Below, piece by piece: positions 45,892 through 52,943 of a DNA stretch of 64,000 nucleotides. Position 1 is the stretch's first letter, and each line of letters begins with the position of its first letter. The stretch is from Enterobacter cancerogenus. Lineage in GTDB: Bacteria > Pseudomonadota > Gammaproteobacteria > Enterobacterales > Enterobacteriaceae. The DNA lies in the NCBI RefSeq assembly GCF_019047785.1, contig NZ_CP077290.1, forward strand, positions 620,001 through 684,000. Reading direction: 5' to 3'. The notes below the pieces were generated by a model. It had not been told where the DNA came from. It saw nothing but the letters and a program-made list of their open reading frames with translations, and ran no database searches. A program made the translations under genes and the position numbers.

Positions 45892-45910
45892 AGTGATAAC
45901 GATTATCACT
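45892..45910. promoter_or_regulatory. Fur box of the suf operon
   Basis: AGTGATAACGATTATCACT is an almost perfect palindrome close to the Fur consensus, 45 bp before sufA. Iron-bound Fur represses suf in E. coli. Confidence 0.85.
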
Positions 45911-46451
45911 TCAACCCCTTGCGAGCAGGGGCTTTCGGCTTAATCGCCCTTTTTGGCGACTTTCCTTAAGCATAGACCCTGTAGCAAGTTGCAGGAGGGA
46001 GGGTTTGAATTGTTCAATGCCTTGATAAATCGCCCATTTTTCATTAAGAGAGAATTAAAATCGGCAAAAGTAAAATATGCATCGGAAATGCCTATTATTA
46101 AGATAGATTTTCTGGTTTCTGCGGTTTTTAGCAATTTACGCTAAATCAAAGAGTTGCCGTTAAGGGGTTTCTGCAGGAATCTGCCGCTGGGTTATGCGCT
46201 GATTGCCTGACGTAGTGTTAACGGCAAGGTTCGTGAAACATCACCCCTATTTCTCAAAATCTGGGTGTGGAAAGCGTTTATCCCTGCAAAGAACAGGCTT
46301 AATCGCGAAAGGTATTGAGTGAGGTTATTTACCCTTGTTTAAGCATGGATGCGATCTATTTTGGTTAATATCGCTTCGTCATTATTTACATCTTGCTCAA
46401 TATATTCGGCGTAATGTTTCCCTGTTAATTGTTCATACAAAGGGAAAATTT
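45911..46451. other. Non-coding accessory spacer
   Basis: This AT-rich stretch of 541 bp lies between the suf control region and the amidase-like gene. I see no supported gene in it. The short open frames present lack ribosome sites. It must contain the promoter for the next two genes. Confidence 0.4.
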
Positions 46452-46814
46452 ATGTCATGGAATAAATCAGAAGCCGTTTCTTATGCCCGCACCCACGCTC
46501 AGGCTCATACCGGCCATTATTGCGCGCGCGCCGTCGCTGCCGCCATTCGCGCGGGCGGCGTCAAAATCGAAGGCGCTAATGCTAAAGACTTCTGGCGGTC
46601 GCTCGAAAACGCGGGCTTTGTTAAAGTGTACGGAACCCCCGTGGCTGGAGATGTTGCAGTCATTGATGCACTGCCGGGCCCAGGTGAATATGGTCATGCA
46701 TGCATATACGACGGCGCAGGAACGTGGTATTCCGATTTCAGACAAAACAGCTTATATCCAGGACCACGGTACAGAAAGTTACAGCCTGCCGTGACGCTTT
46801 ACAGGCATTATTAA
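46452..46814 (+). CDS. Small NlpC/P60- or CHAP-like peptidoglycan amidase, candidate toxin/effector
   Basis: A 120-residue protein without signal peptide. A papain-like layout is visible: Cys in GHYCARAVAAAIRAGG (about residue 24), then AGDVAVIDALPG and the His in YGHACIYDG, followed by WYSDF. Such short Cys-His amidases are typical of type VI secretion effectors of the Tae kind. The next gene, one base after the stop, encodes a secreted DUF3828-like protein as expected for an immunity partner. No secretion genes lie in the window, so the effector role is inference. The ribosome site is AAAGGGA. Confidence 0.7.
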   Translation: MSWNKSEAVSYARTHAQAHTGHYCARAVAAAIRAGGVKIEGANAKDFWRSLENAGFVKVYGTPVAGDVAVIDALPGPGEYGHACIYDGAGTWYSDFRQNSLYPGPRYRKLQPAVTLYRHY

Positions 46815-46815
46815 A

Positions 46816-47250
46816 ATGAAAAAAGTAGCCGTTCTTCTCATACTCAGCGCCACCGCATCAGCAGCGGATGATATGCAAATTCCCATGCAGCGAGCGCTTG
46901 AATTTAATCGCTGGTACGTGAACCAGATTAATGACGACCACTTTCCCATTAGTGATAGCGGACGAATTGATACCTACGTCACCGCAAGCACTATGCAGAA
47001 ATTGCGTCATGCGCAGGATCCGCGCTACGCCGATGAAGAATATTATGACGCAGATTTTTTCACCAAATCGCAATATATCGGTGACGACTGGGCGCAAAAT
47101 GTGTCGATAGCTTCTTATGATGCCGATCCGGTTTGCGTTAACGTCAGCATCACTTACGGCAAAAAAAATCCCCACACGGTTATCGACTGTATGGTTAAGG
47201 AGAATGGTGTATGGAAAATTCAATCCGTCGCTGCACGAGATAATAACTGA
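46816..47250 (+). CDS. Secreted DUF3828-like protein, candidate immunity protein
   Basis: A 144-residue protein with a signal peptide (MKKVAVLLILSATASA) that would place it in the periplasm. The pattern FNRWYVNQIND near the N-terminus and VKENGVWKIQSV at the C-terminus resembles DUF3828 proteins. Two Cys residues (VCVNVSI and IDCMV) could form a disulfide. It starts one base after the amidase-like gene, so it is translationally coupled. A periplasmic inhibitor of the amidase is the likely role. Confidence 0.65.
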   Translation: MKKVAVLLILSATASAADDMQIPMQRALEFNRWYVNQINDDHFPISDSGRIDTYVTASTMQKLRHAQDPRYADEEYYDADFFTKSQYIGDDWAQNVSIASYDADPVCVNVSITYGKKNPHTVIDCMVKENGVWKIQSVAARDNN

Positions 47251-47314
47251 ACCACATTACAACGGATCATGAATGGAATTCATCCGTGAAAACATCGTCT
47301 CACCAGAAAGCATA

Positions 47315-47334
47315 AACCCCGCATCGGCGGGGTT
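47315..47334. terminator. Hairpin between the immunity-like gene and bluR
   Basis: A stem AACCCCGC / GCGGGGTT with an ATCG loop between convergent genes; T-run weak. Confidence 0.6.
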
Positions 47335-47378
47335 CTCATCGTCAATCACATTATCAGCGCGTGGCCGCGTTATACCAA

Positions 47379-48113
47379 CTATTCTGCCCCGTGGAATGAC
47401 ACGGCAAAACCCTGTTCCCGCCAGTGATCCAGCTGTTCCTGCTGGCGTGCCGTAGGCGTTTTTCCCGTCCAGACGAAGATTTTTTGTCCCGGGAAAAGCT
47501 CGGGGCGCGGCGAATCAATGGGTTCAGCCAGGACGTCAATATGCCATCCTTTCCACGCCAGGCGTGCAGCTTCGAGCCAGAGATGGGTTCGGTCATCACA
47601 CTCCCAGCCAATCAGCAGCGCGTCTTTGCCGACTTTCTTGCGCGATTCAACCAGGCTTGTGATGGCAAATTCAATCAGTACGCCGTCGAGCAGGCTCGCC
47701 ATGTGACGCACCGTATTCTGGTCCTGATTCATTTTTTGACGTACGGGAGTGATAATCATGTCGATCAGCACATCCATCGCGTAGTCGCGACGAAACTCGC
47801 CGATCTTGGCGCGCAGCTTTGTTGGGTTCGCGTAGCGCAGAACGGTTAACATCTCTTCCTGAAGCACCACCCAACTGCTTTGGGTCAATACTTCTTTATT
47901 TTCAAGTAATGCTTTAACTTTACCGACCGACACGCCGCTTTTCATCAGGCGCTTGATCTCTTCGATACGCAGGATATCTTCATCGTCAAACTGCCGATGA
48001 CCCCCTTCGCTGCGCTGTGGCTTTAACAATCCATAACGGCGCTGCCAGGCACGCAGCGTAACGGGGTTAATACCGCATCGTTCGGCGACTTCGCCGATAC
48101 TGTAATAGGCCAT
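47379..48113 (-). CDS. bluR: BluR, MerR-family repressor antagonised by blue light
   Basis: Represses the ycgZ-ymgAB(C) operon until light-activated BluF binds it. The 244-residue protein has an N-terminal MerR helix-turn-helix ([40 protein letters not shown]) and a cobalamin-binding-like C-terminal domain (about 100-244) without an evident B12 His motif. It is closer to E. coli BluR than to MlrA in its C-terminus ([15 protein letters not shown]). The start at 48113 has GGGAG; the frame runs on to 48140. Confidence 0.93.
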   Translation of the reverse strand: MAYYSIGEVAERCGINPVTLRAWQRRYGLLKPQRSEGGHRQFDDEDILRIEEIKRLMKSGVSVGKVKALLENKEVLTQSSWVVLQEEMLTVLRYANPTKLRAKIGEFRRDYAMDVLIDMIITPVRQKMNQDQNTVRHMASLLDGVLIEFAITSLVESRKKVGKDALLIGWECDDRTHLWLEAARLAWKGWHIDVLAEPIDSPRPELFPGQKIFVWTGKTPTARQQEQLDHWREQGFAVSFHGAE

Positions 48114-48301
48114 AAACTCCCTCACGCTCAATACTTCCATACCTAACTCGTCTTACCTTATCAGATTGTACAACGCATTTGTATAACTAACTCCTCATCC
48201 TGGAACAAGTGGATGGTGTACAAACCATCCACTCGTTAATGTATTGTTGTATAAATTTGACCGTTCGTACAGCTATGCGTGAGTCATAGTGTACAACCTG
48301 A
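48114..48301. promoter_or_regulatory. bluR upstream region with TGTACA motifs
   Basis: It contains ATTGTACAA (48165-48173), TGTACAA (48217-48223) inside a perfect 9-bp inverted repeat AGTGGATGG / CCATCCACT (48208-48233), and GTACA...TGTAC near 48267-48294. TGTACA is the half-site of the related regulator MlrA, so these are candidate BluR sites. Confidence 0.55.
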
Positions 48302-49522
48302 TTAAATTTCGAACTTTTTCTCAGGCCAGGCGATGGCTGGAACGCCGCCCAACCGTGGGCTCGCAAAAAGATGCCCCTGGAACTGAGAAATGCCAGCCGA
48401 TTCCAGCCACATCCACTCTTCAGCCAGCTCCACGCCGACGGCACAAAACTGGATTTCGAGTGAGGCGCAGCACTTAATGATCGCCTGGATAATCGCCTGA
48501 CGCGGCCCGCTTTTGTGAACGTTCGCCACCAGATCGCGGTTTATCTTGATTCTGTCCGGCTGAAACTGAGCCAGAAGCTGCAGCCCGGCAAATCCGGCAC
48601 CAAAGTGATCGATCGTCACGCTGATACCGGCGCTTTTAAGCTGTCTCACGGCGTGATTAAATTCCTCAAAGCGTGAAATGGCTTCGCTTTCAGTGAATTC
48701 CACCACGATTTGCTCCGGTACAAAGCCGTTCGCTTCGATTGCCGTGAGCAAAAAGTCCACCGCATTCGGCGCATTAACCAGCGTCATCGGCAGCAGATTG
48801 AGGGACAGCGTCTGGGTCTGAAGCCCCAGCGCGCAGGCCATGGAAAGCGCGACCTGCTTACTTTTCAGGTCGGCTTCATAGATGGCATTGCCCGTGAGTG
48901 ATGAAAAATAGTCCGCTGGCGATCCGCCATCCACCGTACGGACAAGCGCTTCCCACGAGACCACCTGCTGCATAAACGGGTCAACGATAGGCTGAAACGC
49001 GAAGCTACAGTCTGCGCCCTTCGGCACCACAGCAGGCTGTGCGGATAACGCGGTTTCTTCCTGAACAAAATCCCAGGCATCCGCAGAGGGAAGTTCAAAG
49101 TAGTTGGCTTTTTCCGTAGCCTCAACGAACGTGCGGAAGAACTGCAGCGCGCGGTCGTTGTATGTCATCTGGTACTTGGTGGTGCCTTTGTCCAGCACCT
49201 GCTGAAGAACCTCGTCCCTGTCATATTTACGCAGGTCGAAAAGCTCCATCCCGACGTTACCAAACCGGCGTGAAGGCCCATGGTCGCAAAGCAGCTCCAC
49301 CAGATTGTGATGTCGCGGATCGCGACAAATATTCTGATAGATTGCCAAAACGCTCGCTTCGGGTCCCTCGAGTAACTGGAAAAAATGCGTTCCATTGAAC
49401 AGCAAAATTCCGGTTACGTCCGCGTGTTGGTTCTTCCTGTTTGCAACCCCTACCATGTCTTCCAGTGCTTTCACTGGAACGTCCTCGCAGATGTGACTGC
49501 GGTAAATGATGGTTGTTAGCAT
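48302..49522 (-). CDS. bluF: BluF, BLUF-EAL blue-light anti-repressor
   Basis: A flavin-based blue-light sensor that binds BluR and lifts repression of ycgZ-ymgAB. It has 406 residues. The BLUF domain (about 1-95) shows the flavin-site Tyr (TTIIYRSHI), Asn (ANRKNQHADVTGILLF) and Gln (FFQLLEG). The C-terminal EAL domain (about 165-400) is degenerate: ALVR instead of the EALLR-type motif, IDHFGAGFAG instead of DDFGTGYSS. It is therefore probably inactive on c-di-GMP, as in E. coli. The start at 49522 gives the usual N-terminus MLTTIIYRS. Confidence 0.94.
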   Translation of the reverse strand: MLTTIIYRSHICEDVPVKALEDMVGVANRKNQHADVTGILLFNGTHFFQLLEGPEASVLAIYQNICRDPRHHNLVELLCDHGPSRRFGNVGMELFDLRKYDRDEVLQQVLDKGTTKYQMTYNDRALQFFRTFVEATEKANYFELPSADAWDFVQEETALSAQPAVVPKGADCSFAFQPIVDPFMQQVVSWEALVRTVDGGSPADYFSSLTGNAIYEADLKSKQVALSMACALGLQTQTLSLNLLPMTLVNAPNAVDFLLTAIEANGFVPEQIVVEFTESEAISRFEEFNHAVRQLKSAGISVTIDHFGAGFAGLQLLAQFQPDRIKINRDLVANVHKSGPRQAIIQAIIKCCASLEIQFCAVGVELAEEWMWLESAGISQFQGHLFASPRLGGVPAIAWPEKKFEI

Positions 49523-49777
49523 GCTTGTTCCGGGGTTAATAGGGTCGGCCACAAATCATTGTGGGTAGGGTTCTGTTATAGCACATTAATTCGCTAACAA
49601 ATAATCTACATCTCAATAAGTTACATGCGATCGCACACCCCGTAAGCATCCTGTACAACACAACATTCAGAACGCGCATTGTACAATATATCCTGACACA
49701 GTCGCATAAAATTAATTTCACATAACCACATGTTAAATAACAATATTTGTTATAAACGCTACAAAATATTTAAAAAA

Positions 49778-49798
49778 CTGTACATTTTCCATGTACAG
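49778..49798. promoter_or_regulatory. Probable BluR operator before ycgZ
   Basis: A perfect 8-bp palindrome CTGTACAT-N5-ATGTACAG lies 65 bp before ycgZ, the size and place expected for a MerR-type operator. A second TTGTACAA is at 49679-49686. The rest of the 340-bp bluF-ycgZ gap is AT-rich with no gene. Confidence 0.7.
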
Positions 49799-49862
49799 AT
49801 TTAAAAAATGTGTATACCTTATTTGTAACGTTACTGATTACGGAATTTTACAGGAGCGAAAC

Positions 49863-50102
49863 ATGCAACAGAACGGTTACGTCGCTGACTCAGCAGCCGC
49901 GATTGCGCAGTACTTCGAAAAAGCCGCGCTTCCCACTCAGCAAGAGACGCTGGGCCAGGTGGTTGTTGAGATCCTGAGCGACGGGCGGAATTTGAATCGC
50001 AAATCGCTCTGCACCAAACTTTTAAGCCGCCTTGAAAGGGCCTCCGGCCCGGAAGAGGAACAGCACTATCACATGCTGCTTGGACTGCTCTTTGAACGAT
50101 AA
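49863..50102 (+). CDS. ycgZ: YcgZ, two-component connector-type small protein
   Basis: A 79-residue member of the YcgZ/YmgA/AriR family. In E. coli these small proteins act through the Rcs phosphorelay to raise colanic acid and lower curli, after blue light or cold. The core QQETLGQVVVEILSDGRNLNRKSLCTKLLSRLE matches E. coli YcgZ. The start at 49863 has AGGAGCG; an upstream in-frame start does not. It heads the BluR-controlled operon. Confidence 0.92.
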   Translation: MQQNGYVADSAAAIAQYFEKAALPTQQETLGQVVVEILSDGRNLNRKSLCTKLLSRLERASGPEEEQHYHMLLGLLFER

Positions 50103-50422
50103 TGAACAGCAGTGATGTAGACAAACTGATCGACCAGCTTATCGGTGAAGCCGTTCTTTCTCTTCTGAAAGAGCGGGGGCCAGTTACAACCGAAGCGCTG
50201 CTTCAGCGTCTGCAAAGTATGAAAGCACATGAAAAGAATCCCCAGCGGCGGGAGACACTCGCGAAGGTGATTGCCGAAATGGGTGAAACCACAATCCCGT
50301 TTATGCGTCGCAGAGCCGCTCAAGGACGATCCAACAGAGAGGGATCTCTGAAATATAACAGAGACAATGTAGTGCCTTTATTTGGTAATGGAAAACCGTC
50401 CGATCCAAAGAAAATACATTGA
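50102..50422 (+). CDS. ymgA: YmgA-like small regulatory protein
   Basis: A 106-residue product beginning in the stop codon of ycgZ (TAATG overlap). The N-terminal half is helical and family-like (DQLIGEAVLSLLKERGPVTTEALLQRLQSMK), the C-terminus basic (ending DPKKIH, compare KKINRIH in E. coli YmgA). It is somewhat longer than YmgA (90). Assignment rests on position and family pattern. Confidence 0.8.
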   Translation: MNSSDVDKLIDQLIGEAVLSLLKERGPVTTEALLQRLQSMKAHEKNPQRRETLAKVIAEMGETTIPFMRRRAAQGRSNREGSLKYNRDNVVPLFGNGKPSDPKKIH

Positions 50423-50451
50423 CTACAACTTAACAGCTACGGTGAGAACAA

Positions 50452-50730
50452 ATGAGACAAAATATTCAGCTTCAACCCGAATACCATTCCGCCTTTTTAG
50501 ATAGCGCATTATCGGAGTATTTCCGTCACGCAGGCGAGCGTTTTGCTGAAGAGTCCGCTGTTTTTTCTACTGCAGTCCGTTGTGTTTTGGCCTCGGAAGG
50601 CCATCTGACCAATAAAGCCATCATTCTGTGGCTCATCCAGACGCTGGAAACCACGCACGATGTGGTCCAGGCAGACGTAATCCGCAAAACGCTGGAAATT
50701 GTGGTGGGCTACACCATGGACGATCTTTAA
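50452..50730 (+). CDS. ariR: AriR/YmgB, biofilm and acid-resistance regulator
   Basis: A 92-residue protein with the AriR core (ALSEYFRHAGERFAEESAVFSTAV; NKAIILWLIQTLETTHDVVQADVIRKTLEIVVGYT). E. coli AriR/YmgB is a helical dimer reported to act on biofilm and acid resistance and to feed the Rcs system. It follows ymgA by 29 bp. ymgC, present in K-12, is not found here. Confidence 0.92.
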   Translation: MRQNIQLQPEYHSAFLDSALSEYFRHAGERFAEESAVFSTAVRCVLASEGHLTNKAIILWLIQTLETTHDVVQADVIRKTLEIVVGYTMDDL

Positions 50731-50805
50731 CATCTTCCCCTCATTTATGCCGGCGTGTCATTTTATCCAGAATGACACGCCCTTTTCCTCTTCTGCTTTT
50801 TACGA

Positions 50806-51438
50806 TTAATGACTCAGCTCATCGCGAAATACGGCAGGCCAGTTATTTTTCTCTGCCAGCCGATTCATCCACAGCACTAACTCATAATCACTGCGCAAAT
50901 TGAATTTCTGCATCGCCATATATTTGTGCGTAAACACGGTTTTGCCGCTAATACGTAATTTATTGGCTATCTGCAGCACCGTCATACCTTTATGCAAGCC
51001 AATCATAATGCGAATCTGCTGGGGTGAAAGGTATTTCTGCTGGCAATCAAAACATGATACGGCCTGCTGATGATATTCCGGGCGCTGGAGGTTATGCCAC
51101 AGACGGCAGAGTTCCTGGCGCATTCTGGCAAGCGATGCGCGTCGGGAGATAAAAATAATATCCTCAAAACAGGAGCCCATTGCGCAGGCGCGCCGGTCAT
51201 CATCGACAAAGCCAATGATTATCCCCTTCTGTCGCGCATGCAGTTCCGGCAAACAGGTAAAGCACTCCCCCGGGCATAACGACAGCACGATGATATCGGC
51301 GTTTTTTACGCTTTCAGGTGTAAAAGTAAAATTGAAGCCGATAGTCTGCCCGCGTTCGCGCCAAAAGAAATCGCTAAAAAACGCGGTGAGTCCGCAGCGG
51401 AATAAGGCATTAGATTCTTTTATCAGGATATTGATCAT
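50806..51438 (-). CDS. LuxR-family transcriptional regulator beside fimbrial operon 2
   Basis: A 210-residue protein with a C-terminal LuxR/FixJ helix-turn-helix (LSPQQIRIMIGLHKGMTVLQIANKLRISGKTVFTHKYMAMQKFNL, about residues 135-185). The N-terminal region is a receiver-like fold without a clear phosphorylatable Asp site and with several Cys (CPGECFTC; SCFDC). It is the last gene of the fimbrial gene series, 26 bp after a subunit gene, so it may be co-transcribed and control fimbriae or motility, like MrkI or FimZ-type regulators. Confidence 0.8.
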   Translation of the reverse strand: MINILIKESNALFRCGLTAFFSDFFWRERGQTIGFNFTFTPESVKNADIIVLSLCPGECFTCLPELHARQKGIIIGFVDDDRRACAMGSCFEDIIFISRRASLARMRQELCRLWHNLQRPEYHQQAVSCFDCQQKYLSPQQIRIMIGLHKGMTVLQIANKLRISGKTVFTHKYMAMQKFNLRSDYELVLWMNRLAEKNNWPAVFRDELSH

Positions 51439-51463
51439 TTTTCTCTCTTTACGCTCATACCGT

Positions 51464-51970
51464 TCAGTTGTACTGCATGGTGAGGACCACCACCGCGCTC
51501 AGCGATCCGGGCGTTGCCCTGCCGTCGACCGATGTGACCACGGCCTGCATGGGCAGCGTGACCGTTCTGTCTGCGCCGATCGCCCGCGTAATTGTTGACC
51601 CGCTCCCCTTTAACGTCCCGCTGCTCGCCTCGGACATGGCAATAGCCACATGCGTCGCCGTGCCGCTGTTCTTGTAATACTCCGGCCCAGCGTCGGGATC
51701 AGGCGTGCCGGTGAAGAGCACCGTTACGCTCCGCGTGCCCGCCGGGCACAGGGTAAAGGCCAGGTTAAACGAAACCGGATCGGTAGACGCGCCCGGGGTA
51801 GCCATGTTTGTGGCCTGATGATCGCCAAGGTTGATATCGAGGCTGTCATTGCCTGCGTTAAACACGCAGGGTGACGCGACAATATTTCCCGTGACGCTCA
51901 GGTTCACCCCATCCGCAGCCTCTGCACTGGTGCTCAGCAGGCTCGCCAACAGCAACATTTTGATATTCAT
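51464..51970 (-). CDS. Minor fimbrial subunit (operon 2)
   Basis: A 168-residue pilin with signal peptide (MNIKMLLLASLLSTSAEA), a Cys pair (SPCVFNAG and TLCPAGTRS) and C-terminal VVLTMQYN for chaperone binding. The start at 51970 has GGGAG nine bases upstream; an in-frame GTG at 51976 is an alternative. It lies after the adhesin gene, an unusual position for a subunit. Confidence 0.8.
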   Translation of the reverse strand: MNIKMLLLASLLSTSAEAADGVNLSVTGNIVASPCVFNAGNDSLDINLGDHQATNMATPGASTDPVSFNLAFTLCPAGTRSVTVLFTGTPDPDAGPEYYKNSGTATHVAIAMSEASSGTLKGSGSTITRAIGADRTVTLPMQAVVTSVDGRATPGSLSAVVVLTMQYN

Positions 51971-51985
51971 CTTCACAGGCTCCCG

Positions 51986-52933
51986 CTACTGGTAGGTGAG
52001 ATTAAGCGTGGCGGATGCATTCGCGGAGCCCGCCTCCACGACCGGCAGCGTCTGGTAATAGCGCGCGGTCAACGGAAATGTCTCCTGCCCACCCGCAGCG
52101 AACTTCATCACCAGACGGTTATTCAACGTCAGCGGCGTGCCGTTATATAACAGTTGTACGCCGACGCCTTTTGCCGTGCCGGTGTTACCCTGTCCGGTTA
52201 AGGCCAGCACGCTGTTATTCGCCACATCGGGATTCTGAATGCCGCTTAAGGTCGCCGTCACGTTGGCGCCCGCATCGCAATTCAGACCCAGGTTTTGGGT
52301 GTTTTGCGCCCCCGAAGGGGTAGTGCCCACCGTTGAGCCAAACGTCGCGGCGGAGATATCGCCTATCGGAAAGGTCAGTTGCGGCGTGAGGATCGTGCAG
52401 GCCACGACATTAACGGTTCCGTCGGTAATACGCGTGGTCAGGCCGTCGCGAAAAACGCCGTCAGCGTCCTGCACGGCGACGACGCCGACAACGCCCGGCG
52501 TCAGCGAGCCAGAGGTCACTGGCCCGGTGACAATCAGTTCAATTTTCCCGCCCCACCATTCCACGTAAGATGTCTGCGCGTTATACGAAAAGGTGTTCAT
52601 CGGGTTGTCGAAATGCGCGCCCGAAGAGAAGCGGATACCAATTCCCGGGATATTAGTATCGTAAATATGATTGCCCAGGGTGCTCGGCACGGCATTCAGG
52701 TATCGCAGGCTGAACCCTAGGATCAACGGGTTGCTACAGCCACTTAAATACGATTTCGTCGTGGTGGCCGCGCGGGAAAAGATAACCGTCCCCACCGCGA
52801 CATCGCGCTGCACTGACAACGTCCCTACCGAGAGCGTCGACTCCAGGGGCGTGATCGTCGTGCAGGTGCCGGCGTCCGCGACAGGTGCGCTTAACGCGAG
52901 ACAAAGCATAAAAATGAAGATCGGTAATCGCAT
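51986..52933 (-). CDS. Fimbrial tip adhesin / minor subunit (operon 2)
   Basis: A 315-residue two-domain protein with signal peptide (MRLPIFIFMLCLALSAPVADA), an N-terminal putative binding domain with Cys residues (GTCTTITPLES; SGCSNPL), and a pilin domain (about 175-315) ending ATLNLTYQ. The layout parallels the adhesin of operon 1, but the sequences are clearly diverged. The receptor is unknown. Confidence 0.83.
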   Translation of the reverse strand: MRLPIFIFMLCLALSAPVADAGTCTTITPLESTLSVGTLSVQRDVAVGTVIFSRAATTTKSYLSGCSNPLILGFSLRYLNAVPSTLGNHIYDTNIPGIGIRFSSGAHFDNPMNTFSYNAQTSYVEWWGGKIELIVTGPVTSGSLTPGVVGVVAVQDADGVFRDGLTTRITDGTVNVVACTILTPQLTFPIGDISAATFGSTVGTTPSGAQNTQNLGLNCDAGANVTATLSGIQNPDVANNSVLALTGQGNTGTAKGVGVQLLYNGTPLTLNNRLVMKFAAGGQETFPLTARYYQTLPVVEAGSANASATLNLTYQ

Positions 52934-52943
52934 CGGTTAAACC

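Noticed and set aside
45953..46144. 63-residue frame between sufA and the amidase-like gene
   Set aside because: No ribosome site, AT-rich random-looking text, and an equally long overlapping frame on the other strand.
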